Shown here one piece after another: positions 18,138 through 31,193 of a stretch of 64,000 nucleotides of DNA. The stretch's first letter is position 1; every line of letters begins with the position of its first letter. Source of the stretch: Saururus chinensis (taxonomy: Eukaryota > Streptophyta > Magnoliopsida > Piperales > Saururaceae). Below the pieces are notes generated by a model. The model did no database searches and was not told where the DNA came from. It saw only the letters and a list, made by a program, of their open reading frames with translations. A program made the position numbers and the translations under genes. The stretch is from positions 52,757,351-52,821,350 of the forward strand of contig CP141140.1 in NCBI GenBank assembly GCA_035235625.1, in the 5' to 3' direction.

Positions 18138-18757
18138 ATATCATTGATGATGGAGATTTTGGAACCGAACTTGCGTTGAATGAGAGGGCACCTCCGACAA
18201 CCAAGTCAGATGTAGGAAGAATTTTGAAAATAATAAAAAAATAAGTTTAATTTTTTTTGCCTCATTGTGGGCCCATGCATTGTCCAAAAGGGTTAAAAAA
18301 TTCTTTGATTCTTCTCTAGACTTAGGGAATTTTTTATATTGATTTTAGATTCAAAATATATTATTAATTGTGCTACGAGTTCAGCCAAATTGTATAAACA
18401 ATATATAGGAGACCCAAACCATAGAATTTAGGGGGGTTTATCCTTCTACTTTTTAAATTATATATTTCTTACAATACAGAATTTTGACCTCAAACCTTTT
18501 GTGTTAGAAATAGATTAAAATACAAAGATAACACACCCAAGGGTAGATAAAATAGAGTTTAGATGATTGAGATATGACCATTTGATGTTTGATATAGAAT
18601 TGAATCTAAATGAGAAAATCTAAATGTATTTCAACATAAGAACCACATGTTTGCGGGGGCAATTACACTAATTTATTACAAGTGAGCCTAGATGTCATTG
18701 GGAACGGAAAATGATGGATTCACTACCCTAGGTTGGATTTGATAGTTGAAAATTTTT
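18138..18757. other. 3' flank of copy A, no gene recognised
   Basis: Aligns in part with 60443-60907 behind copy B up to about 18476, where the B side is interrupted by a Gypsy element. No coding content was seen. Confidence 0.5.
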
Positions 18758-19290
18758 AAAAGAACATGGCTATTTATACCTCAGTTTTTTCTTGGGTCTC
18801 CTATTTTTTATTTACCTCAGCCTTACCTACCACAATCTCTCACTCATTCCTCACCTTAAAAAAAATAATTTAATTTAATTTTACCTCACCTTCCCTATTC
18901 CTTCTTCTCCAGTGTCGGCTGCCATTGCCACAATTATCACTAAGAGCCGCAACCAAAGTTGTTGTCGGAGCCACCGCTAGAGTTGTCATCTAAGCCGCAA
19001 CTTGAGCTGTCACCGGAGTTTTAGATTACTCAAGTGGCAACTCTAGCAGCCAAATTTATGGATTACTTCACCGGAGATTCTGTTGGAGAACCCGCCAAAA
19101 TTATTTTTAGTCTACTGTCAAAGTTATCACTAAAGTTAAAAAAAAGTTATTTTAGAGAACAGGGTGGGTATTGAGAAAAGGAGTAAAGTGATGGGGGAAA
19201 CTCAGGGGAATGAAGAAAAAAAAAGATATTTTTTTCACTTTTGTTAGGAGACACTAGAAAAAATTGGAGTATGAATAGCCACGTTCTTTT
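18758..19290. mobile_element. 533-bp MITE-like element with ~45-bp terminal inverted repeats
   Basis: The left end AAAAGAACATGGCTATTTAT and the reverse complement of the right end (AAAAGAACGTGGCTATTCAT) match over about 45 bp, through TTTTTTCTTGGGTCTCCT versus TTTTTTCTAGTGTCTCCT. The interior has no open frame and includes GCC/CGG-rich words around 18910-19020. The target duplication is unclear because both flanks are A/T-rich, so the superfamily is not assigned. Confidence 0.7.
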
Positions 19291-20132
19291 CGAAAACCCA
19301 ACCTAATATGAGGATACAACCAAACTAGAATATATCATATGCATTTGAGTAAAATGTCCATATCACTATAGCATAACTCTGAATGACACAAATGAATTCT
19401 AGCAATGACAATTATGGCTACAAAAGTATGTCTAATAATGTTTTGCTAATTCAAATGTTTTAAGTAGTACATATCATAAATACTCTAAAGGAACATAAGA
19501 AATTCTTGAGTAGTCATTCAGTTTTTCCCTTCCTCCTGTCAGAGGTCATATGGTGCATCTGATTGGGAGTTGGCCAGATCTGTTGCAATGGGAGCTCTAC
19601 CCTTGCCATGAGGATGCACTTCAATAACAAAATGACGCATCTTATCAAGCTTGGGCCTTGTCTAAGTACCCGTCATCATCTTAGCAACACCGCTTAGGAA
19701 GAGTTTTGTACGCTCTTATCTGACAATAAATCTTGTTTATATCATCGATCTAGCCCATTATCAGTGAATAAAACTCTTCCCACGGGTTGAGCTTGCCTGG
19801 GCTTAGCCATTAATGGCATTGTCACTCCCACAACAGTACATGCACTGTTAAAGACTTTGGGAACTCGTGACGATGGTGCCCCAGCCACGTTACACTCCCT
19901 CACATATATGTACGCCTCCCCATCTAAATCTGCTGGCTTAATAACTTGTTAAGATTGTAATCTTTCGTTCTCTTTCTTACAAGGTGAGTGGTTGAGACTT
20001 GTGAGTGCGAAGTGTAACCTTGAACAAAGAACGAATGCAACATCCAATTGAAGTCATGGACGTATGGGATATTATGTTTTGGGACATATAGGATGTACAC
20101 TAGGCAATTGGTATAGATAGAGCTGACGCACA
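19291..20132. other. Intergenic DNA, no gene recognised
   Basis: Nothing recognisable as a gene or element end was found. Confidence 0.4.
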
Positions 20133-20290
<158 letters not shown>

Positions 20291-20399
20291 AAAATTATAT
20301 TCGAGTTCGAGCCTAGGCATGCTCAACAAACAAGCTTGGTTCATTAACACCCTTATCTATGATCAATTTATCTTCATAACGATTTATTGCACCACTAGT

Positions 20400-22316
20400 T
20401 CAATCACTTATTCCACTTTTTGATTTTTTTTTTATAAAACATTTAAAGTCGATCGATCACTTGTACTTGTCGATTAGTCACCAATGAAATTTGTTTTCAT
20501 TTATGTAATTTTTCATCAATTTGTTTCCTACACTTCTAATGATAATTTCTACCAACCACAATAAGCAAACAATATACATATTGCCGAATATAAGCTAAAT
20601 TTCAATGCTTATTTCACAAGGAAATCAAGAATTTGCGAGGAAAAATCATGGAAGGATGGTTGAGAACTCCAAGATAAAAAAGGATCAAGGTGGATCACTA
20701 TCCATGTATAAATCTTTGTTTATGAGTTTTGTGAATTTTTGCTACTTGACCTTGTGAAAGAGTATGGAAGACTACCTAGACCAAATGATCGTTAGCACTG
20801 GGTGATCAATTGAAAGCTACTAGAAGCAAGTCAGAGGCACTGATCGATCGCTATGTGCAAGTAATCAATTAATAAAGTTAATGGAGATGAATTCGGAGGG
20901 AGCAATCAATCGAGGGCCAAATCGATTGATTGCTCAAGGTACTGGAGATGCATAGAACGTGAAGTGATTGATCCTCAGGTGCTAGTGATCATTTTGTCAT
21001 TAATGAGAAATATGGCTTGATCCGATTTGGACTCTTTCTGAGTGACCACTTTTAGATTTCATTCCACAAAATAGCCAAAATAAGGCCTATACATCCATTG
21101 GGTTATATAGAACCCTACGGGGTAAGGTCGAAGCATTGTAAAAGCTTATGCTTTTGAGAATTAAGAAGGTTTGAGTGCTCCATGCACATAATCTTCTCCT
21201 TCATACTATTCTTATAATTAATAGTGGATTTGTGTGTGACAGTTGGATGTTAACACATTGCAAGACCACCATAAATCCCATATGTTACCTTTTTTGTTCG
21301 TATGTTGTGAATTATTTATTGTTTGTCAACCTTTAACAACTGGTAGTCAAGGATTGGTTCAACATCGGATGAAGGGAATATGAAAATTGAAAAGTTTAAC
21401 GGCACAAACTCGCGTTTTGACACATGTAAATTGAGGACTATCTCTATTAGAAGGATTTGCGGTAGCCTACAGGAGGGTTGAAACTAGATAAAATGATTGA
21501 AGAATAATGGAGATGTTTGGAACAAAAGGCCCTTGGCACAATGTAGGTTGCTTCAAATGTTTCAAAGGTAACTTCTACAAATCTTTTGATTCATGCATTG
21601 AATAGTTATATGAAATGTCAACTGCTACAAATAAATGTGTGAGGCTGAGACTGTTCCTTCTTATCTCAACAATTTTAATAATCACGTTAATCAATTAGAG
21701 GTAGTACTTGTTTATTTTGATAAAGATGTAAAATCCATTACTTTGTTAAATTCCTTGCCGAAGAGTAGGGAACCATTGATAATTTCATAGAACAATTCAC
21801 CCGGTAAAGAAATTAGGAGGAAGAGTGATGTGTCTACATCATCTGGTTTAGCACTGAGTACCAATGGTAGAGGTTGGAGTGCATGCCGGGGAAAACCGCG
21901 GAATGATCATAGCAAATCAATATGGGGGAAATCCAAGACTTGCCAAAGAAAGATGATGGTACATGTTGGAACTATGGCCAGAAGGGACATACGAAGAAGG
22001 ACTACAAAGCCCCTAAAAAGGATGATCAAGGAGGTAAAAATATTGTCAACCTTATCATTCGTTATGGTGTTGAGTTTTTTTTTCTTGAATCTCATAGTGA
22101 GTCATGGGTAATTGATTTTGGTGCTTCTTTTCATGCCATTTCTAAAAGAGAATTGTTTAATAACTATGTTCATGAAAAGTATGGGAAGGTTTATTTGGGG
22201 GATGACGATGCATGTGATATAATTGGTAAGAGAAATGTTAGAATTGTTCAAGGAAATAGGACAATATTGTTATTGAAAGATGTTAGGTCTGTACCTCGCC
22301 TATGTCATACCTAGAG
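20400..22316 (+). mobile_element. Truncated Copia retrotransposon (LTR end, primer site, gag, protease)
   Basis: A candidate primer-binding site (TGGTAGTCAAGG, 21341-21352, resembling the initiator-tRNA site) follows an LTR-like end TAACA at about 21338. Gag begins near 21380 (MKIEKFNGTN), then comes a zinc-knuckle remnant, then the protease region. Sequence similarity stops at 22316. No integrase, reverse transcriptase or 3' LTR follows. The 5' limit of the LTR is not resolved. Confidence 0.6.
21380..22316 (+). pseudogene. Copia gag-protease relic
   Basis: The gag start (MKIEKFNG) is followed by several frame breaks. In the knuckle CWNYGQKGHTKKDYK, the second and fourth Cys/His ligands of the CCHC motif read Tyr (TAT and TAC where TGT/TGC is expected). 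The protease core reads SWVIDFGASFHA where the family has Asp-Ser-Gly, so the catalytic triplet is lost. The downstream 'VYLGDD...VPRLC' segment is typical of the Copia protease to pre-integrase region. Clearly non-functional. Confidence 0.7.
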
Positions 22317-24107
22317 ATTTTTAAACTTATTTTTTAAAATAAAAACAGAGGAAACAAAATTTTCAAAATTTTTTGTCAAACATTTAATAAATTATCTTAG
22401 GGTATGAGCCAATTGTTTTTTGAACATACGAGTACTAAATCATAGTACAATAATAATCTTAGTCAAATCATATCTTAAGTTACTCGAGGTCTAGTCTAAG
22501 TACATATCTAAAAATGTGGATATGCATAAATATAAATAAATTGATACTCATGAGCCGAAAGTCATCTACCTTAAAGTAAGAAAACATTAAACATACCAAG
22601 TAGCCTAGCAACATCGTCCCCTGTCGTATATCTAAAGTCCTAAATTAACTTTAACCCTACAAAAAACCTACATCACACGAATGATGAGTATATGAATATA
22701 ATTAGTTGGATGGCTAAACAAGTACTCTGTAATAACAATATGCATAATTACACTATATCATCATAAAATCAATAGTTATCATATATAATAACAAACATTA
22801 TCATCAACACACATAAGTGGAACAAGCATAGCATTCACAAATACTTTCTCATGAATTCATAATCATAACATGACCTTACTTAGGAGTCTCTTCTTCTAAG
22901 TGTAGGTCAAAAGTTCTCCATGACATGATAGCCACGTCTAGGAGCACAACATCGACTCATTAGACTATGAACTACTCACCAAGGACCTTGAGTATTTTGA
23001 GGTTTGCCCGCTCCATCCACACCATGAAGCTAAGGCTCATAAGGGCTCATGAACCCAAGTAGTTGAGATCTCACCTTCCATGATCATCAGAATCTCCTAT
23101 ATTGTGTTGCATGGTGTAAGTACATATGAGTCATACGTTAGGTTTATTGGCTAATTTATTTGTCAAAATTATGTCAGAAGCCTTGGGTATGTACTTGGTC
23201 TTTAAATCTATTAGATGTGGTTCTGATCGTGTCATATTTGGAATTGACAAACTTAACAAATAGGATCAGACGTGTTCTTACGGCTCAAGACAGAAGACTA
23301 AAGAATGATGAAGATTTCTGAAGCTTATTCAGATCACATTCGCATATTAAGATCACTTAGAGAAGCTTAAGAAAGATCACTTAGAGAAGCTTCAGAAGTG
23401 ATTTAAACGGTTTCAAGAGGTTTTAGGGAAAAAATTGAAAAATAATAATTAAATTGTCAGAACAATTGATCATTGGACATAAAGCCGAATAAAACGATCG
23501 ATTGACACTTAATTTGGCCTAGTGTAAAATGAAACTAAGAGTTATCAATCAATCACTTTGTTCATCAATTGTTCACTCAAAGTATTGTGTGTTCAAAAAA
23601 TAGTGTAGTATCGATCGCTGTCTGAAACGATCGATCTCTAACAATTTTAGTTGCCTAAAATAAGTTATTCTAAATTCAATTTCTTTCTTTTTTGAAGGCA
23701 AAAACCTAAATCGGTTTTGAAAGCTATATAAAGAATAAGAAGTGACGATTTTTTAGATAAGAAAACCTAGAAAAACATAGATTAGAAGAGAGATGTGTAC
23801 ATATTGTTTTCCAAGGGAATTCACATGAAGTATTAAAGAGAAGATCAACGGTAAATTCATAAAGTTATTCTACAACTAAGAAGAGATTTCATATAAAAGT
23901 TTCAAAGAGGAGTTATAAAAAATCTTCAAATGGGAGATTGAAGATTCAAAGAGGTTAAAGTCAATATAATAAGAGGAGCTTATGAGAGGCTAGAAGAAGA
24001 CAAAGACAAAGTAAAGAGGAGTAAAAGTTTAAAGTGTTTAGGGGAGAAGACTTAAAGGTCATCAACGATAAAAATTTGTAGAGATAAAAAAAAAAGTTTG
24101 TGTTAGA
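22317..24107. other. Intergenic DNA, possible Copia LTR relic
   Basis: No gene was seen. Phrases such as CGATCGATTGACAC and GATCGCTGTCTGAAACGATCGATC (about 23500-23640) resemble words in the LTR-like stretch at 20800-20950, which may mean the two are LTRs of one Copia family. This is inference. Confidence 0.3.
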
Positions 24108-24262
24108 GGATAGAGAGAGAGAGGAGAGGGAGAGAGAAAGGAGATGGAGGGAGAGAGAGAGGGGAGGGAGGGGAGAGAGAAGAGAGAGAGGGGAGGGAGG
24201 GGAGAAAGAAGAGAGAGAGGAGAGGGAGGGGAGAAAGAGGAGAGAGAAGAGAAGAGAGAGGA
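24108..24262 (+). repeat. Purine tract (GA/GGGA)n
   Basis: About 155 bp that is almost exclusively purine on the + strand. A second, more degenerate tract lies at 24485-24640. The Arg/Glu-rich and Ser/Leu-rich frames here are artefacts. Confidence 0.9.
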
Positions 24263-24484
24263 GGCCAAGATTAATTTTATTTTATATTTTGTAAATAAAA
24301 ATAAAAAATAAAACAAATATTAATAGCGACGTATATATATACATCACTATTAATATATATATTAGCGACATATAAAAATATACATCACTAATATAATTTA
24401 TTTTAATTATTTTATTATTTTTTAAAATTAATTTTAAATTATAAAAAAATTAAAAAATTAAAATTCAACGAAAAATAGTGTGTA

Positions 24485-24640
24485 GGGAGGAAAGAAAGAG
24501 AAGTAGAAAGAGAGGAAAGGGATGAGAGGGAAAGAGGAGAGAGGAAGATGAGAGAGATAGAGAGAGGGGAAAGAAAGAGGCCATGAAAAGAAATGTGGAA
24601 AAGAGATGAGAGAGAAGGAGAAGAGAAGAAAAGCAATTTT
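24485..24640 (+). repeat. Second purine tract
   Basis: GA-rich sequence resembling 24108-24262. The stretch preceding each (AACGATAAAAATTTG... and AACGAAAAATAG...) is also similar, which hints at an old duplication. Confidence 0.7.
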
Positions 24641-25496
24641 ATTTTAATAATCTTAAATTCAATAAATATAGAGCCGGTGTAGTCCAATTGACGGCGAGGT
24701 TTTGGGGCTTTCAAGTAGGGTTGCCACTCGGGTCTGGTTTTTTGATAAACCCGACCCGACCCTAATGGGTCGGGTTTGGATTTACTAAATGGTAAAACGA
24801 ATCGGTTCGAGTTTAAATCTTAACCTGAACCATTAGGGTCAGGTCGGATTCGGGTTTTCCTTGACCCAACCTGACCCGACCCAGTATTTACAACCTGATT
24901 CTATGCCCTAATGTTTCCCCATTTTTTCCCGTTTCAGTTTCACGCACACAACCAGTAGCTTCTGCTTCGCCTTCACTGAGTTCACTCCATCAACAACAGT
25001 CCGCCTCCCTCCGGAGCTTGTCCACTCCGTATGCCGGCGCCTCCTCTCCATCCTGCCGATTCCAAAGACTCAGCCTCTCCATTTTGTAGTTACCATTTAC
25101 CAATGGCAGAAGGAAGTTTTCCGCCCTAAATCCGCTTTGATCATCCTCCCTCTTCTACGATACGAAGTTAAAGGTACTTCTTTTACTCATTTGTGCTTTT
25201 CACCTGCCGCGCCTAGGCCTCTCTGCTTTCTTGCATTTTTATTGTGTCTGGAGATTTTTTAGGGTTCTTTATAGTGGATTTATTTTGATTTTTTTGGCTT
25301 TGGTCTGCTCTTTCTCTCCGTCGTCCCCTCTTTGTTTCCTTTTCATCTCGCCATGGGCCAAGCAAGGCATCAAAAATTGAAAGCCGTGTTTCCTTTTCTA
25401 CTGATTGCTTCACTCTTCATGCTCCTGCAGGTAACTCACTCCCGTCACATTTATTGTTAGGATTTCATTTTTCTGGGAAAATGGGGTTTACAGCAT

Positions 25497-25626
25497 TTTG
25501 GACTGATTGACTCTGCCAAACTTTGTAACTTTTTGTGGTTTCATTTTTTGTATAATTCGGTTTTGGACTGATTGACTCTGCCAAACTTTGTAACTTTTTG
25601 TGGTTTCATTTTTTGTATAATTCGGT
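25497..25626 (+). repeat. Perfect 65-bp tandem duplication in the hAT 5' region
   Basis: Two adjacent copies, each starting TTTGGACTGATTGACTCTGC, are essentially identical. They lie in the leader upstream of the transposase start. Confidence 0.9.
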
Positions 25627-26727
25627 TTCCAACTGGTTGTTTGAGAATTGTTGTGATCAGTCGCGTATGTACAATCAATATTGTGATGAACTTTTATAGT
25701 ACTTGCCTTCATTTATTTTGGATTTTTCTTATATGGAGAATGTCTGTACACTCTGAGAAATGAATGATTTTGACGATTTGGTGGGACGACAACCAGTATG
25801 ACTACTACTGCTGCTCGTTTTTATTCTTGATGTTCTTATCTTATTCATTGAACGTGTGGCTAGAAGTTGGATTAATGAAAATTATTGCTTGCGATCCCTT
25901 GTCATGGCTTTCTTCGACATTGTAAACTGATCACCTCCTAAATGTTGCTAATGGGTGAATTGTCTATCATCTCCTATTTTTGAGAGTGAAATATGAACAC
26001 TGCTGTGGCTAATTTGTGTCATATGTAGTTCCATAAGGTGAGTGGCCAGATTATGAATATTTTAATAGTTGACTATGCAATTATTGTTAATTGATGACTG
26101 ATGATATTAGTATGGATCAAACTTCTTTCCCATGATCCATTTGAAGTTCTATAGTTTTGGTGTTTAGGAGCTTTTAGTAATGAGGGTAATGTCGCTATAG
26201 ATTTTTTGTTATGCTGCAATTTTTTAAGTATTAACTGTTATGATTAATGTGTATAATCTGTGTATGGCAATTTCCCTTATGATAAATTTTTTTTGTCTCT
26301 AATATTGTGATTGACTATTGATAAATAGTTAGTTGTTTGTATGTTATTTAAATAAATTTAGAGTGGTAGTTCTCCTGTTTAGTTATATTTGTGACCTTTG
26401 TTATATTCAATACAAGACTTTGTTGCCATTTTTTTATGCCTAAAAATAGATGTCAGTGGGTGTTAATGTGATATCACATGGACTAGTGGATTTTGTTTGC
26501 CTTCAATAGTGTACTTATGAAGTGTATTTAAGTGGGTAAATTTTTTTTGTCACACTTTAAGTTTCTGCATTGGTGATAGTTGCTAGTGACTGTGTTTTTA
26601 ACTTTTATTCCTTGGTTATATGGAATAAACTTGATTTCTGTAGAATGATTTGCTTTGATGCAACTTGAACTGTTTATATTATCTCGATTAAGAGGCTAAC
26701 AAATATTATTTATTGCAGGTTTAAGAG

Positions 26728-28961
26728 ATGGAGAATCAACCTTTTGATAAAACTCCAATTCAAGTTGATACAGTTCCAAGTGAAAATCCACCTCTACCTC
26801 TGCCTCCAAGTGAAAATGAAGCCTCAGGTCAACCGACTGATGCAAATGTAGATGAACCTTTCAATTCTAAAGCTTTTACTGCAAAAACCCGCCCTAGGTT
26901 GACGTCTTCAGTATGGAATGAGTTCAAAAAAATAAAAAAGAATGGACAGGATTTTGCTAAATGTGATCATTGTGCTACAGAACTTGTGTCACCCGGTGGG
27001 CATGGGACTACACACTTGGCAAACCATCTCAAAAGGTGTATGAAGAGAAAGAACTCAGACATACGACAACATCTTATAGCGGGCAAAGAGGTTGGTGAGG
27101 ATGGGACAATGAAGTTTGGAAACTTCACTTTTAGTCAAGAAGTTTCTAGAGAGAAATTAGCTCGAATGATAGCTTTGCATGAGTACCCTATCTCAATGGC
27201 AGAACATCCCAGCTTTAGAGAATTTTCTATGAGCCTTCAACCATTGTTTAAAAATGTGGGGCGTACAGCAATGAAAAATAAAATCTTAAAGGGCTATAAC
27301 CGGTTAATGGAAAAGTTTTACATGACATTGGAAAAGACTGAAAGCCAGATAGCTGTGACTACAAACATATGGACATCAAATCAAAAGAAGGGATATATGT
27401 CATTGACAGCTCATTTCATTGATGACAAGTGGACTCTTTAGAAGAGACTCTTACGGTATTTAGCTTTATTTGTTTTATTTGCTTTAATTTTTTATATATC
27501 TTGCATTTTATTCAAAGTTAAGATTTTTTGTTTATATATTATTTATCTTTCTAATATTAGTGTGTAATTAATATAGGTTTGTTTATGTGCCTTCTCCACA
27601 TAATAAGGAAACTTTGAGCAATGCTTTGATGGATTCTTTTCTTGAGTGGAATATTGATCGTAAGTTGTCTATAATTACGGTGGATAATTGTTCAACTAAT
27701 GATAGTGTAATCAATTGTCTGAGAGATAGTTTATTAGAGTCTCATGCACTTTTATTAGATGGGCAGATTTTACACGAGATGTTGTGCACACATATTAAAT
27801 TTGATTGTTCAAGATGGCCTTCAAATAATCAAAGATAGCATAGAAAAAATTCGTGAATGTGTTGTCTTTTGGACGGTGACACCATCACGTATTGAGAAGT
27901 TTGAGGATGCTGCCAAATAGTTGAGAATTTCATGCATTAAAAAGTTGATTTTGGATTGCAAAACTCGGTGGAATTCAACTTTTTTTATGCTTCAAACTGC
28001 TTTAGAATATAAAGATGTTTTTCTTCGTTTGAAGCAACGTGAAAGGTGGCATGGAAGATTGCCGGATGAGAATGAGTGGATACTTGCAAGAGAGATTTGT
28101 GATAAGTTGAAGCTTTGTTGTAGTGTAACTGAAGCCTTTTCTAGATCACAATATCCCACTGCTAATTTATTTTTTCCTAAAGTTGTTGAGATAAGGATGG
28201 CATTAACACAATGGAAAATGTCTTTAAATGATGATATTCGATTTATGGCAAAGTCTATGTGTGATAAATTTGAGAAATATTGGGATGTGTGCTCACTTGT
28301 GATGTCGGTTACTATTGTCTTGGATCCTAGATATAAGATGAGGATTGTTGAGTATACATATCCCCGTCTTTATGAAGATGAAGTTCAAGCATATAGACAT
28401 TGAATTTGTTCATAAAAATATGTATGAGCTTGTTAAGGAATATCAATCACTAAGTGAAATTTCTCCACTGGAACCTATGTTGAGTAGATCTTCAAAGATA
28501 GACCCACTTGCTGGTTTTGATGTGTTTATCAGTAGCACCATGAATGGTCAACAAGTGAAGTCTGAGTTGGATCATTACTTGGAGGATCCAAACCATCCTC
28601 GATATTCAAATTTTGATATTTTGGGTTGGTTGAAGAACAATGCTGCTAAATACCCTACTGTTTCATTAACTGCTTGTGATATTTTGGCTATCCCTATATC
28701 AACAGTAGCATCTGAATGAACTTTTTGAACAGGAGGTAGGGTGATCGATAACCACAGAAGTCGATTAGCTCCGGAGACAATTGAAGCTTTGATGTGTTCA
28801 AAGGATTGGATATCTATTGAGAGACAAGGTAGATGATTGTGTGATAAAAATATTTACTTCTATAACATGTTATATTCATCATATTGTATTATGTTTATGC
28901 AGGTGCACATTCTAGATCATTTGCATCAACATCTATGTCATATAATGATGACGTTGAGTAG
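26728..28961 (+). pseudogene. hAT transposase pseudogene
   Basis: The start lies just after an intron acceptor (TTGCAG, ending 26718). Domains in order: BED zinc finger (about 26900-27040, CDHC...HLANHLKRC), catalytic RNase-H-fold region (27300-28380), hAT dimerisation region (about 28560-28800, YPTVSLTACDILAIPISTVASE). Breaks: in-frame TAG at 27439-27441, a frame change near 27780, TAG at 27918-27920, a frame change near 28395, and TGA at 28717-28719 and 28726-28728 at positions where the family has Ser in ASESTFSTGG. An intron at about 27455-27576 and a last small exon ending with TAG at 28959-28961 fit Ac-like genes. It cannot make active enzyme. Confidence 0.85.
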
Positions 28962-31193
28962 AGGTAAACAATTGTTATTTATGTTTTATATATCTTGATT
29001 GTCTTATGTATTGTAATATCTAATTGGTGTATATTGATTTGTTCTTTGTGCAGGGATTAAGCACAAGAAACTTGATGAGAATGCCACATGGTTTAGAACT
29101 TTGAATCTTAGGTATGTGTAATGAAAGCTATTTTGTAATGGAGCTTCAATTTGTTTATCTTGAGATAGTTATGAGGTTTTGTACGTGACTTAATGAAAAC
29201 TTTTAGATGTTTAACTTATTTGGAGATCTTAGTTTTGATGTTTAACTTGTTTATCTTGTTTAAATATTGACTGTGAAGTGAGTAGTGATGTGTGTTCTTT
29301 ACATCTTAAAATATCATTATAGTATGTTGGCAGGCCTTGAATAATAAAGAGATGAGAGGTTGATCCAAGTGACTTTTGCAGGGATATGAATTGGACTATA
29401 GCAAGTTGGGGTGTATTTTGATCCACAAAGTTTTAGGGATATGTGTTGGATTATAGTGTATTTTGATCTACAAAGTTTCAAGGATATGTACTAGATTATA
29501 GCAGGTTGGGAAGCATTTTAATCCTCAAAGTTATAGATATTTATATTGGACTATAGCAAGTTAGGATGTATTTTAATCATCAAAAGTTAAGAGGTCTGTA
29601 TTAATTTGTTTTTTTATATTTGGGTCGGGTCAGGTCAATATATTATTCGGGTCGAGTCGGTTTATACTGTTCATAGGTTTACATGTCATTCAGGTTGGGT
29701 CAAGTTAGGTCGGGTTAGGATTTTGAATTAACCATTAGGGTCGAATTTAGTATAAATTTTTTAACCCGTGACGGGTTTGGCATAGGGTTTAGGTTTTAAT
29801 ATTTTAAATAATATCAGAGCTAGATTTATCAAAACCCAATCCGAACTCAACCCAGTGACATCACTACTTTTAGGTTTCAGTCCGCACAAAATTTCTCTCT
29901 CATTCAGACGCAAGCAGCCGCGAGACCGATGACCGGTATAATGATTTCTCCGACCTGGAAGGCTGTAAAAACTGGGCGGCTTCAAGAGTAGATCATTGAA
30001 TTCGCTTTCCCTTCCAAGACCCGCGTAAAGCAAGTTTCCTTTGCAAGCGGCCCTCCTTTTTGTTTTGGTTCAAGTTTCTTCCTTCCTCATAAAAGGCAGA
30101 GGATATATCGTTTGTCTGGTGAGCAAAGCATTTACTTTATAAAATCACCTTGTACCAGACGGCAACTAAAGTCTTTGATCATTTAATGGACTGAAGGTGT
30201 AATCAGATGGGTCCTATGAGAAAACCCACAAACATCAGTGTTTCTTTTGTGTAAAATCTGCCGGACTTGAAACTGTGGATGTGAAGGACACTTACAAGCG
30301 CAGGTGTTTGAGCAATTGCTCCTGCTGGGCATATGCTTATGGCCGCGGAATTGGTGCATGCTATGGAAGGCTGACTTAGTGAGCGTCCAGCGCTTCAATG
30401 TGATGGGGAATGTTCTCGATCTCCGGGTTGTTGACTCTGAATTAGGCATAAATTAATGATCTCTCTTTCTCATTTCTCTGCTGTTTATAATCATCGCATG
30501 AGTCGGGTTTAAAGTTTTAAATTTAAACTATTTGGGTTGAGTTTAGGTTTCAGATAATCCAACTCAACTTAAACTCAACTTAAACTCAAATAAAGTTATA
30601 AATATAATTATTTTATTTTTTTATATTATAATAAAATTCGACCCAGCCTAACCTAAATAGGTTTTATAAATTCAACTCAAATAATTACTTAGGTTAAATT
30701 TAATTTTACCATTTCTTACAAAAACTGACCCGAGGATATTTAAAAAAAATAAGACTTAGAGTTTTTAATTCCTTGTTTTAAACTGTCACTAGCTCATTAA
30801 ATATTCTTGTTAAAGATAATGGCATATCTCATATGCATGGTTGATGGGCTATGATACGTTTGTTTACGACACATTCCTTGCGATTTTTTTCTTGTGAATA
30901 TATGTTCCCTCTGTCCCATATTAAGGAAGGTGATAAATATCTTAAATCACAAAGGATTCTCACTACTCTAACTTTGATAGTGCTTATGCTCCTACTTTGG
31001 AGGGAAGAGCATATTGGAAGCTTTCTATAAATAAAAGTAAGAAAATAAAACACAACTTGAGACAAATGTTCTTTTAGATAAGAAACTTCATAATGGGTTG
31101 GAGGGTGCACTAGTAACATTAGAGAATTTCAGTGCTCCCCATATTTTATTATAAGGTCATATTATTAAACCAATAATTATGACATGCAAAACT

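Larger units (their letters stand above)
24716..29866 (+). mobile_element. Complete but dead hAT (Ac-like) DNA transposon
   Basis: The left end TAGGGTTGCCACTCGGGT and the complement of the right end (TAGTGATGTCACTGGGTT) are imperfect inverted repeats. Flanking 8-bp copies are CTTTCAAG (24708-24715) and CTTTTAGG (29867-29874). Copy A carries uninterrupted CTTTCAGG at the homologous spot (in front of its exon 1), so each flank differs from the original target by one transition. Subterminal GGGTCGGGT-type repeats occur at both ends, as usual in this superfamily. Element length is 5151 bp. Confidence 0.9.

Noticed and set aside
24062..24714. Arg/Glu-rich and Ser/Leu-rich open frames
   Set aside because: Translations of purine tracts on either strand.
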